Positions 1 to 7,459 of a stretch of DNA of 54,497 bases are shown here, one piece after another. Made by a program: the position numbers and the translations under genes. Each line of letters begins with the position of its first letter. Position 1 is the first letter of the stretch. Origin of the DNA: CAZBMJ01 sp964493205 (GTDB lineage Bacteria; Myxococcota; UBA727; JABDBI01); assembly GCA_964493205.1 (NCBI GenBank), contig CAZBMJ010000012.1, positions 1-54,497 of the forward strand, in the 5' to 3' direction. The notes beneath the pieces are model-generated. The model was given only the letters and a program-made list of their open reading frames with translations, ran no database searches and was not told the DNA's origin.

Positions 1-337
1 TAGAAACGGGCTGAAAACAGAATTCGAACACCTACGCTTATCCAAAACTCAGGTAAGTTAGGAACAAAATAAAATAACTCAGCAATTATCTGCATTTTTT
101 CTGGATGGCCACGCTGCGCTCGCCACGACGTTATTTTAGCAGTTAAGCTATAAAATATTGCAGCGTTGTTCTTTTTTGATACTTTATGCGAAGCATTTAT
201 AGCGTTCAGGACGAACAGGAGATATACGAAAACAAACTATATACTACCTATCTAAAACCCTTAGGTTTGGCCAAATCGTACTTCATGAAAATCTCCAGTA
301 TGTCTTATAATTTAAGACATACTAGGAAATTTTGTCT
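1..337. other. Intergenic stretch without a gene, repeat-derived
   Basis: No credible gene lies here. The first 50 bases, read on the minus strand, resemble the segment at about 18825-18863 (shared core GTTTTGAATAAGC / GTTTTGGATAAGC followed by TGTTCGAATT and TGTTTTCAG), so this is a member of a dispersed non-coding repeat. A segment near 110-125 (CTGGATGGCCACGC) resembles the inner arm of the palindromic repeats elsewhere in the window. An open frame at 186-458 on the plus strand is only the antisense of the RCC1 gene and upstream DNA. Confidence 0.5.
297..323 (-). terminator. Hairpin 3' of the RCC1 gene
   Basis: A perfect inverted repeat has 11-base arms (AGTATGTCTTA and TAAGACATACT) and a 5-base loop. 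It lies 15 bases past the stop codon of the minus-strand RCC1 gene. The T-run that should follow on the minus strand is poor (GGAGATTTTC), so factor-independent termination is plausible but not certain. It could instead act only as an RNA 3'-end stabiliser. Confidence 0.45.
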
Positions 338-1516
338 TCATCTTTCATCATCCCAATTTCTAGCATTTTTAGTGTTCTTAAATCTTTTTTTAGGTATTGC
401 TATTAGAGGAATGCCTTCTATTTTAGTAGGAACAACTTTATTTGCCTTATCTGCGTGACCTAATGCACCATTTTCTCCATATCCACAGCTCCATGCAATG
501 CCATTTATATCTAGGAGTAACGTTTTATAGAAACCTGTGGCCACCGCTATTATTTTTGGAATACCAGCAATTTGTTTGGGCAGCAGTTGATTTTTTGTAT
601 CTCCATGACCTAATTGACCATAATACCCATTACCAAAGCTCCATACAATGCCATTTTCATCTAATAGCAGTGTGTGATAGCTACCTGCAGCCATTGCTAT
701 TATTTTGGGGATATCAGCAATTCGTTTTGGTAGAAGTTGCTCTCCCGTATTTCCAGGCCCCAATTGACCATTACCCCCTTTACCACAGCTCCATACATTT
801 CCCTCTTCATCTAGTAGCAGTGTATGATAAGTGCTTGCAACCACCGCTATTATTTTTGGGATATTAGCAATTTGTTTTGGTCGAAGTTGATCTCCCGTAT
901 TTCCATGCCCCAATTGACCATTACCCCCTTTACCACAGCTCCATACATTTCCCTCTTCATCTAGTAGCAGTGTATGATAAGTGCTTGCAGCCACCGCTAT
1001 TATTTTTGGGATATTAGCAATTTGTTTTGGTCGAAGTTGTTCTTCTATATTTCCATGACCTAAAGCTCCATAGCATCCATATCCACAGCTCCATACATTT
1101 CCTTCTTCATCTAAAAGCAGTGTATGAGAATGGCCTGCAGCCACTGCTATTATTTTTGGGATATTATTAATTTTTTTTGGTCGAAGTTTTTCTGTATTTC
1201 CATGCCCTAGTTGGCCATTCCACCCCCCTCCAAAGGCCCATACAATGCCATTTTCATCCAGAAGTAGTGTATGATTAAAACCTGCAGCAACTAATACTAT
1301 TTTTGGTATACCAGCAATTTTTTTGGGCAGCAGTCGCTGTTCTTTATTTCCATGGCCTAATTGACCATAATACCCATTGCCACAGCTCCATACAATGCCA
1401 TTTTCATCCAGAAGCACTGTATGATCACAACCTGCAGCAATGCTGGTTGATAAAAGAGGTGAATTGGCTATTAACCATATAAAAAATACGAACATCATAT
1501 TTGTGATTTTCTTCAT
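338..1516 (-). CDS. Secreted RCC1-repeat protein, seven-bladed propeller
   Basis: The 392-residue product starts with a Sec signal peptide (about residues 1-28, ending STSIAAG). Seven consecutive units of about 50 residues follow, each with the pattern HTLLLDENGIVWSCGxG, GQLGHGNT and LLPKxIxxIPKIIAVAAG. This is the RCC1/ATS1 propeller repeat, and seven is the number that closes an RCC1 ring. A short basic tail (KRFKNTKNARN) follows. Units 4 and 5 are almost identical in DNA, showing recent unit duplication. The start codon overlaps the stop of the upstream RCC1 gene as ATGA (1513-1516), so the two are probably translationally coupled. RCC1 proteins are common in eukaryotes, and a few bacterial effectors use the fold to act on host GTPases. 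Export and fold are well supported; the target is unknown. Confidence 0.88.
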   Translation of the reverse strand: MKKITNMMFVFFIWLIANSPLLSTSIAAGCDHTVLLDENGIVWSCGNGYYGQLGHGNKEQRLLPKKIAGIPKIVLVAAGFNHTLLLDENGIVWAFGGGWNGQLGHGNTEKLRPKKINNIPKIIAVAAGHSHTLLLDEEGNVWSCGYGCYGALGHGNIEEQLRPKQIANIPKIIAVAASTYHTLLLDEEGNVWSCGKGGNGQLGHGNTGDQLRPKQIANIPKIIAVVASTYHTLLLDEEGNVWSCGKGGNGQLGPGNTGEQLLPKRIADIPKIIAMAAGSYHTLLLDENGIVWSFGNGYYGQLGHGDTKNQLLPKQIAGIPKIIAVATGFYKTLLLDINGIAWSCGYGENGALGHADKANKVVPTKIEGIPLIAIPKKRFKNTKNARNWDDER

Positions 1517-2699
1517 AGTTCATCAGCCCGATTTCTAGCATTTTTAGTAGCGTTAAATCTTCTAGTTTTAGGCATTGCTATTGGAGGAATACCTTGTATT
1601 GGGGTAGGAACAACTTTATTTGCCGTATCTCCATGACCTAGTTTACCATTTAAACCGTTACCAAAACTCCATACAATGCCATTTTCATCTAGAAACAGTG
1701 TGTGTTCCATACTTGCAGCAACTGCTATTATTTGTGGCATAGCATCAATTTGTTTTGGCAGAAATTCATATTTTGTATCTCCATGCCCTAAAATACCACA
1801 CATTCCATTACCAAAGCTCCATACAATGCCATTTATATCTATAAGCAGTGTGTGGTACCCCCCTGCAGCAATCTGTATTATTTGAGGTATAGTCTCAATT
1901 TTTTTTGCTCGAAGTTGATTTGTTGTATTTCCATGCCCTAATTGACCATAACCTCCATATCCACAGCTCCATACAATACCATTTTCATCTAGAAGCAGTG
2001 TATGATAAAAACCTGCAGATACCGCTATTATTTGTGGCATATTATTAATTTTTTTTGGTAAAAGTTGATTTGTTGTATNNNNNNNNNNNNNNNNNNNNNN
2101 NNNNNNNNNNNNNNNNNNNNNNNNNNNNNNNNNNNNNNNNNNNNNNNNNNNNNNNNNNNNNNNNNNNNNNNNNNNNNNGCTATTATTTGTGGCATATTAT
2201 TAATTTTTTTTGGTAAAAGTTGATTTGTTGTATTTCCATGCCCTAATTGACCATTATCCCCTCTACCACAGCTCCATACAATGCCATTTTCATCCAGAAA
2301 CAGTGTGTGGCCACCTGCAGCAACTGATACTATTTTTGGTATACTAGGAATTTCTTTCGGCAGCAGTTGTTCTTTTGTATTTCCATGCCCTAAGGCGCTA
2401 TTGTTACTAGGTCCACAACTCCATACAATGCCATTTTCATCCAAAAGCACTGTATGACAATAACCTGCAGCAACTGATACTATTTTTGGTATACTATGAA
2501 TTTCTTTCGGCAGCAGTTGTTCTTTTGTATCTCCATGCCCTAAGGCGCCCCTTTTCCCAATTCCACAACTCCATACAATGCCATTTTCATCCAGAAGCAG
2601 TGTGTATTCGCACCCTGCAGCAATGCTTATTGATAGAAGATAAGAATTAGTTGTTAAAGATATAAAAAATATGAACAGTATATTTGTGATTTTTTTCAT
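1513..2699 (-). CDS. Secreted RCC1-repeat protein, interrupted by assembly gap
   Basis: This is a paralogue of the following RCC1 gene, with the same signal-peptide opening (MKKITN) and the same tail (KNARN). Three RCC1 units lie before the gap (2179-2699) and three complete units after it (1513-2024), plus the end of one more unit next to the gap. With exactly 100 N the two parts are out of frame, but the N run has an arbitrary length. A true gap of 95 bases would restore the frame and supply one 50-residue blade, giving seven blades in total. I therefore treat this as one intact gene rather than two, at lower certainty because the join is not seen. It ends with an ATGA overlap into the next gene. 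It is probably secreted; its function is unknown. Confidence 0.75.
2079..2178. other. Assembly gap of 100 N
   Basis: Exactly 100 N occur here. The 54-55 bases on the two sides of the gap (2024-2078 and 2179-2233) are the same sequence, so the assembler stopped in a near-identical RCC1 repeat unit. The real distance is unknown. Confidence 0.97.
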
Positions 2700-2785
2700 G
2701 AAAAAAAAACTTTTTTATAAGCTTGATTATTTCAAGCCTAACACACTGGATTTACAAATTTCATCAGAGTTTTTAAAGATTACCT

Positions 2786-3367
2786 ATGATTAAAAATAAA
2801 ACTATGCGCATAACTGGCGGATTATTAGTTCGCAGATTATTTCTACTACCACCATTATTGGAAGAAGGGGTAGTAAGGCCAGCTAGCGATCGCTTACGAG
2901 AATCGTTATTTGCTAGTATCAAAGATGATTTATTAGATGCCCAAGTATTAGATTTATTTGCTGGCAGTGGAGCTTATGGCTTTGAGTCTTTATCCAGAGG
3001 CGCTCAAAAAGTAGTATTTATAGAAAAAAATCATTTAATTTATGAATGCTTAAAAACCAGCATAAAAAATTTGGGTTTAGAAACAAGCATAGAATTAGTT
3101 TTAGGTGATGCTCAAAAATTTGTTTTAAATAATTATACTAAATTTGATGTGATATTTCTTGATCCACCCTTTGCCCTAAAACTTAGTCCAGAATTCTTTA
3201 AAAACTTAAGCAACTTTGCTCATGCAAGTACTATGGTTATTTTCAGATGTTTTAAAAAAGAAGCACCATTACTTAGCCCTGATTGGGTAATAGTTAAAGA
3301 AAAAATGTATGGTTCAAGCAAAGTATTTTTTATTAGTTTAAAACCTCAAGGAGAAGTCAATGATTAA
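2786..3367 (+). CDS. rsmD: 16S rRNA guanine-N2 methyltransferase RsmD
   Basis: The 193-residue protein matches the RsmD family, which methylates G966 of 16S rRNA (E. coli numbering) in the small ribosomal subunit with S-adenosylmethionine. Visible motifs are the SAM-binding loop LDLFAGSGAYGFESLSRGA (about residues 56-74) and the N2-methyltransferase catalytic DPPF in IFLDPPFA. The amino end MRITGG resembles the usual family start, so an alternative start six codons inside (2804) is possible; neither has a good ribosome-binding site. It is the first gene of an overlapping operon and overlaps the aminotransferase gene by 8 bases. Confidence 0.9.
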   Translation: MIKNKTMRITGGLLVRRLFLLPPLLEEGVVRPASDRLRESLFASIKDDLLDAQVLDLFAGSGAYGFESLSRGAQKVVFIEKNHLIYECLKTSIKNLGLETSIELVLGDAQKFVLNNYTKFDVIFLDPPFALKLSPEFFKNLSNFAHASTMVIFRCFKKEAPLLSPDWVIVKEKMYGSSKVFFISLKPQGEVND

Positions 3368-4553
3368 TCTTCCCATTAGTAAAAGAGTGAGCACTATGCA
3401 AGCCTCAGCTACTTTGGCTATGGCTCAAGCTAGCCGGGATTTAGCAGAGAAAGGCATTGAAGTTATTTCCCTAAGTGCGGGAGAACCAGATTTTGTTAGC
3501 CCTAAGGCGATTTGTGATGCATTAAAAAAATCTCTAGATTTAGGTCAAACTCATTACACTCCTGTAAAAGGCACGAAAAATTTGCTTAAGGCTATACAGT
3601 ATAAATTTAAGCGAGATCAAAAAATAGACTATGGCATAGATGAAATCTTTGCCACTACTGGTGCTAAATCAGCTATTTTGCTTGCTTTGGAAGCCATTGT
3701 TGATGAAAACGATGAAGTGATTATATTTTCTCCTTTTTGGGTGAGTTATAAAGAACAAGTTCGTTATGCTGGTGGGGTGCCAGTTATAATTAATACTGTT
3801 GAAGAAAATAATTTTATGCCTTCATATAGCGCCATAAAAAATGCTATTACACCTAGAACTAAAGCTATTATTTTAAATTCTCCTAATAACCCCACTGGAG
3901 CCGTGATTAGTAAAAGCCAGTTAGAAGAAATAGCTCTTGCTTTAGAAAATACTAATATTTATTTAATTTCAGATGAAATTTACGAGCGACTTTTATTTGA
4001 TGATGCAGAGCATTTATCACCTGGCGCCCTAAATGATCATATGAAACATCGTACCATAGTTATATCGGGTGCATCTAAGGGCTATGCCATGACTGGTTTT
4101 AGAGTGGGTATTGTTGGTGGTAATAAAAGCATTATTGCTGCCATGATTAAGCTGCAAGGTCAAAATACTACCTGTTTACCAGAATTTATTCAGGAAGCTG
4201 CAGCAAGGGCTTTTATGGAAGATGGTGATTTAGCCACAGAGCTTGATCATATGTGTGCAACGTATCAGGACCGCCGTGATTATGCGCTAGATTTATTAAA
4301 AAAAATACCTTTGTTAAAGCCTTTTGTACCACAAGGAGCTTTTTATTTGTGGATCAATGCCAGTAATTTTATTGGAGAGCATAAAAGATTTGCCAGCGAT
4401 CATGAAATGGCCATGAGTATGCTTAATGAAGCTCACGTGGCAGTAGTTGCGGGCTCACCTTTTGGTTTGGCAGGCTATTTGCGTTTAAGTATAGCTTCGA
4501 GTAAAACCGATATTAAAAAAGCTATGGAGCGCATATATACGTGGCTAGGATAA
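3360..4553 (+). CDS. aspC: Aspartate-type aminotransferase (class I, PLP)
   Basis: The 397-residue protein is a fold-type I PLP aminotransferase of the I-beta aspartate/prephenate subgroup. Visible motifs are SLSAGEPDF near the N-terminus, NSPNNPTGAV, SDEIYE, and the PLP-lysine region SGASKGYAMTGFRVG with Lys240. It would interconvert aspartate and oxaloacetate (with glutamate and 2-oxoglutarate) in the cytosol; exact substrate range cannot be read from sequence. A good ribosome-binding site (AAGGAG) lies inside the end of rsmD, whose reading frame it overlaps by 8 bases. The stop overlaps the start of recO by 13 bases. The gene looks intact. Confidence 0.88.
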   Translation: MINLPISKRVSTMQASATLAMAQASRDLAEKGIEVISLSAGEPDFVSPKAICDALKKSLDLGQTHYTPVKGTKNLLKAIQYKFKRDQKIDYGIDEIFATTGAKSAILLALEAIVDENDEVIIFSPFWVSYKEQVRYAGGVPVIINTVEENNFMPSYSAIKNAITPRTKAIILNSPNNPTGAVISKSQLEEIALALENTNIYLISDEIYERLLFDDAEHLSPGALNDHMKHRTIVISGASKGYAMTGFRVGIVGGNKSIIAAMIKLQGQNTTCLPEFIQEAAARAFMEDGDLATELDHMCATYQDRRDYALDLLKKIPLLKPFVPQGAFYLWINASNFIGEHKRFASDHEMAMSMLNEAHVAVVAGSPFGLAGYLRLSIASSKTDIKKAMERIYTWLG

Positions 4554-5284
4554 GTTCATTATTATCTCCAACGCCTATTTTTGATGAAGCTATGGTTACT
4601 TCTGTAGTTCGTTATAGAGATTCTGATTGTATTGTACGTCTTTTTACTAAAAATCATGGAAGGATAACAGCCTTTTATCCTAGAGGCCTAAAGTCTTCTA
4701 AAAAAGGAAGTGGAGTTATCCAAAGTCCCAGTTTTGCCTGCGTATCTTTTTTACCTAGCAAACAAGAGGGCATGGCTAAGCTTATGAGTTGTGATACACA
4801 CCCTCAAAGTTTGGCATTTTGTTTATCTGCCAAATCATATTTTTTAGGTTCTTATTTAAGCGAAATAATTGAAATTTTACTGCCACTAGAAGAGCAAGCT
4901 GGTGAAATATTTTTCTTATCACAAAAAATAGTAGATCTTTTAGCTATAAGTCATAATTTAGAGGTTTATTTAAGAGCTTTTGAATTAAAATTATTAAAAT
5001 TTACAGGATACTTGCCAGATTTAGATATAGATTTAGATCAAATAGCGGCCTATGATCCACAAAAAGGTATATTTTTGCAAGAGCAGTTGCCTAATACTGT
5101 AGTATTTTCTCGTGAAGCTTTAAACTTAGCTAAAACCTTACTTGCTACTCCCATAGAAGAGCTTGATAGGACTCTAAATACCAATTTATTAATGATGATT
5201 GCTAAGATATTTCATATTCGCCTTAGACAAATCAATCAAAAACCACTAAATAGTATAAAATTTAGGAGGTATTTATGCTCATAA
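4541..5284 (+). CDS. recO: DNA repair protein RecO
   Basis: The 247-residue protein resembles RecO, which with RecR loads RecA onto single-stranded DNA in the RecFOR gap-repair pathway. An N-terminal OB-fold signature is visible (MVTSVVRYRDSDCIVRLFT, then KNHGRITAFYPRGLKSSKK), followed by a helical C-terminal domain. The reported start is GTG at 4541, inside the end of the aminotransferase gene. An internal ATG at residue 18 (MVTSV) would give a shorter form that still contains the OB fold. It overlaps the next gene by 10 bases, which suggests coupled translation. No zinc-binding Cys cluster is seen. Confidence 0.82.
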   Translation: MARISSLLSPTPIFDEAMVTSVVRYRDSDCIVRLFTKNHGRITAFYPRGLKSSKKGSGVIQSPSFACVSFLPSKQEGMAKLMSCDTHPQSLAFCLSAKSYFLGSYLSEIIEILLPLEEQAGEIFFLSQKIVDLLAISHNLEVYLRAFELKLLKFTGYLPDLDIDLDQIAAYDPQKGIFLQEQLPNTVVFSREALNLAKTLLATPIEELDRTLNTNLLMMIAKIFHIRLRQINQKPLNSIKFRRYLCS

Positions 5285-5988
5285 CCTTAATTTCTTTTTC
5301 GTGTTCCTTGCTAACTTTTTTGATAATAAATAGTATTTTTAGTGCGACTGCGGCCATTTTGCCCAGTTTAATTATCTTAGTGGTTACATTTTTTCTTATA
5401 TCAAGAAGTTTAGCTAAAAAACTTGAACCCATGATGCAAGATATGCAAAAAGCTATTTTAAATGGCAAAATAGAAACGGCCATTAATCAGCTTAAATTTA
5501 TTAAAAAAAAGTATGCTAAATGGCAATTTTTTCTATCGAGCACTATTGATGGTCAAATTGGTAGTATTTTGTATATGAGATCTCATTTTAATGAAGCAAA
5601 ACCTTATTTGCAAAAATCTTTTATGCGGCATTGGGTGGCCAGAGCTATGCTTGCATTAATTTATTATCGTGAGCGTAAATATAAAGAAATGGATGAGATT
5701 TTTTCAGGCCTCACTAAAGTAGTAAAAAAAGCAGGATTATTATGGAGTTTATGGGCTTATTGCACATGGCGCATAGGCAATACTCAAAAAGCGGTAGAAA
5801 TTTTAGCTATGGGTAAAAAATACTTGCAAGAGCAAGACCCACATTTGTCTCAAAATTTATTATCCTTGCAAAATGATAAAAAGATGAAAATGAAGTTGTA
5901 TGGTGAGCAATGGTATCAGTTTTTATTAGAAACCACTCCTCAACAAACACAAGCTAAGCAAGGTAGAGTTAGATTTAAGTCTAGATAG
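5275..5988 (+). CDS. Membrane-anchored TPR-like protein, unknown function
   Basis: The 237-residue product begins with two predicted membrane helices (about residues 2-22 and 25-46). A soluble part follows that looks like degenerate tetratricopeptide helices (IDGQIGSILYMRSHFNEAKP, then ARAMLALIYYRERKYKEM, then WSLWAYCTWRIGNTQKAVEI). The start is well supported by the strong ribosome-binding site AGGAGGT, which lies within recO. It is the last gene of the rsmD-aspC-recO operon, overlapping recO by 10 bases. TPR repeats usually bind other proteins. I do not recognise the family and infer no specific role. Confidence 0.75.
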   Translation: MLITLISFSCSLLTFLIINSIFSATAAILPSLIILVVTFFLISRSLAKKLEPMMQDMQKAILNGKIETAINQLKFIKKKYAKWQFFLSSTIDGQIGSILYMRSHFNEAKPYLQKSFMRHWVARAMLALIYYRERKYKEMDEIFSGLTKVVKKAGLLWSLWAYCTWRIGNTQKAVEILAMGKKYLQEQDPHLSQNLLSLQNDKKMKMKLYGEQWYQFLLETTPQQTQAKQGRVRFKSR

Positions 5989-6103
5989 CTGCAAAAGTTC
6001 ATTTATTTTATTTTATATTTATTTTTCCGCAAATTATTTTATTAAAGTAGTATATATTTAGTTGGTTTTTATTGTTAATTTTTATAAAAAATGAGGGATT
6101 GAG

Positions 6104-7339
6104 ATGCTGTTGTGTTGTAGTAGATGCCACAACGAATTTGTGGCCTTTAGAGAGCCAGCTGATAATAAAATAATATGTGCCAAATGCTGTGAAATAATGG
6201 GCAATTCGGCATACACAAATAAGCTTGGCCTGCATCCTGCCCTGGAGCGCCATTGGCAAAGTATGGTTTCACCTATAAAAAATAATAGAGCTTCTGAAAT
6301 TGCTAACAGAAAAACCTTATTTAATCAAAAACTAAAAGACAGCGAAGCCTTAAGCGAACTTCCTAAAGCTAGCTATAGCCCTAAAATTCCAGGGTATGAT
6401 ATTTATTATGAAATAGGCCGTGGAGCCATGGGTAGTGTTTTAAAAGCTAAAAAATTAAAAGAAGGCCAAATGGTGGCCATTAAAATTTTAAGTCAAGAAT
6501 TATCAAACCGAACAGATTTAGTAGCTAGATTTGAAAGAGAAATTTTTGCTTTGCGTTCACTAAAACATAAAAATATTGTCTCTATTATTGATTCAGGAAG
6601 TATTGATAGAACTCATTATTTTACCATGGAATTTATAGATGGCATTACCTTAAGAACTCGTATGAATAGAGGGAATATAGACTTTAGTGAAGCAAGCTTT
6701 ATCACCAGCGAAATTCTAGAAGGTTTAAAATTTGCTCATGCCCACGGTATTATTCACAGAGACTTAAAACCAGAAAATGTGTTATTGGCTTATGATGATC
6801 AAGATTTTTCTAAAATGCCTTCAAGAGTTGTGCTTGCAGATTTTGGTTTAGTAGGTATTGGAGCTTTAGGTTTTGACCCCCATCCTAATTTAACTCGTAG
6901 TAAAGTAACAATGGGCACGGTGAATTATATGGCGCCTGAACAGCATATTGATGCTAAACGTGTGGACTTGCGTTCTGATATTTATTCTTGTGGGGTAATT
7001 TTGTTTGAAATGCTTACTTCAGATTTACCCATTGGCCGTTATTTGATGCCTAATGAACGAGGTATTAAACTGCCTCTTAAAACTGAAAGTATACTTGCTA
7101 AATCTTTGGCCAGAACTCCCAAAGATCGCTATGCTTCTTGTGAGCATTTTTTAGCTGATTTAGCTTCTATTAATAAAGCGCAAGAAGCTGAGGAAAATAG
7201 CCATATTCATTCAACGAGCTTAGTAAATAAATCTATTAATTATTATAAAAATCATTCAGGGCCTATCAGATACACAATTTTAGTAGTATTTTCATTACTG
7301 TTTTTTAGCTTTGGCATAAAGCTGTCTATCAACTCCTAA
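6104..7339 (+). CDS. Membrane-anchored Ser/Thr protein kinase with N-terminal zinc ribbon
   Basis: The 411-residue protein has a short putative zinc ribbon (C5-x2-C8 and C25-x2-C28), a linker, and a complete Hanks-type kinase domain at about 98-360. Visible are the glycine loop GRGAMG (105-110), Lys127 in VAIK, the catalytic loop HRDLKPEN with Asp220, DFG with Asp246, the APE element in GTVNYMAPEQ, and RSDIYSCGVILFEML. All catalytic residues are present, so it should be active. One C-terminal membrane helix (about 385-405) would leave the kinase in the cytoplasm, since no signal peptide precedes it. There is no PASTA domain. A ribosome-binding site GAGGGATTGAG precedes the ATG. No substrate or phosphatase gene is adjacent. 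Confidence 0.9.
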   Translation: MLLCCSRCHNEFVAFREPADNKIICAKCCEIMGNSAYTNKLGLHPALERHWQSMVSPIKNNRASEIANRKTLFNQKLKDSEALSELPKASYSPKIPGYDIYYEIGRGAMGSVLKAKKLKEGQMVAIKILSQELSNRTDLVARFEREIFALRSLKHKNIVSIIDSGSIDRTHYFTMEFIDGITLRTRMNRGNIDFSEASFITSEILEGLKFAHAHGIIHRDLKPENVLLAYDDQDFSKMPSRVVLADFGLVGIGALGFDPHPNLTRSKVTMGTVNYMAPEQHIDAKRVDLRSDIYSCGVILFEMLTSDLPIGRYLMPNERGIKLPLKTESILAKSLARTPKDRYASCEHFLADLASINKAQEAEENSHIHSTSLVNKSINYYKNHSGPIRYTILVVFSLLFFSFGIKLSINS

Positions 7340-7347
7340 GTCTATCA

Positions 7348-7452
7348 CTCTCTACGTGCCCTCGGCTTGTGAGAGGCATCTAGACAATTAACCCTTACAA
7401 TTGTAGAAATTAGTTTTCTGGATACCGTGAACGAGTCACAGTACGTAGGAAT
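7348..7452. repeat. Dispersed imperfect palindrome, copy upstream of lnt
   Basis: About 105 bases run from CTCTCTACGTGCC to TACGTAGGAAT. The element contains nested inverted segments: CTACGT at the left end against ACGTAG at the right, and GGCATCTAGA against TTTCTGGAT inside. It is a clear homologue of 18868-18972 and a weaker one of 30115-30180 and 54440-54497. It carries no gene and resembles a small palindromic mobile or REP-like element. Its right end contains the AGGA that lies 9 bases before the lnt start. Confidence 0.75.
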
Positions 7453-7459
7453 GGCGTGA

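Noticed and set aside
10..60. TTCGAA-containing segment as a tRNA T-arm
   Set aside because: No cloverleaf or acceptor pairing can be drawn around it.
186..867. Plus-strand frames across the RCC1 gene
   Set aside because: They are the antisense of a gene with unmistakable protein repeats.
1513..2040. Separate third RCC1 gene starting at 2040
   Set aside because: There is no signal peptide or ribosome-binding site; the frame opens only because of the assembly gap.
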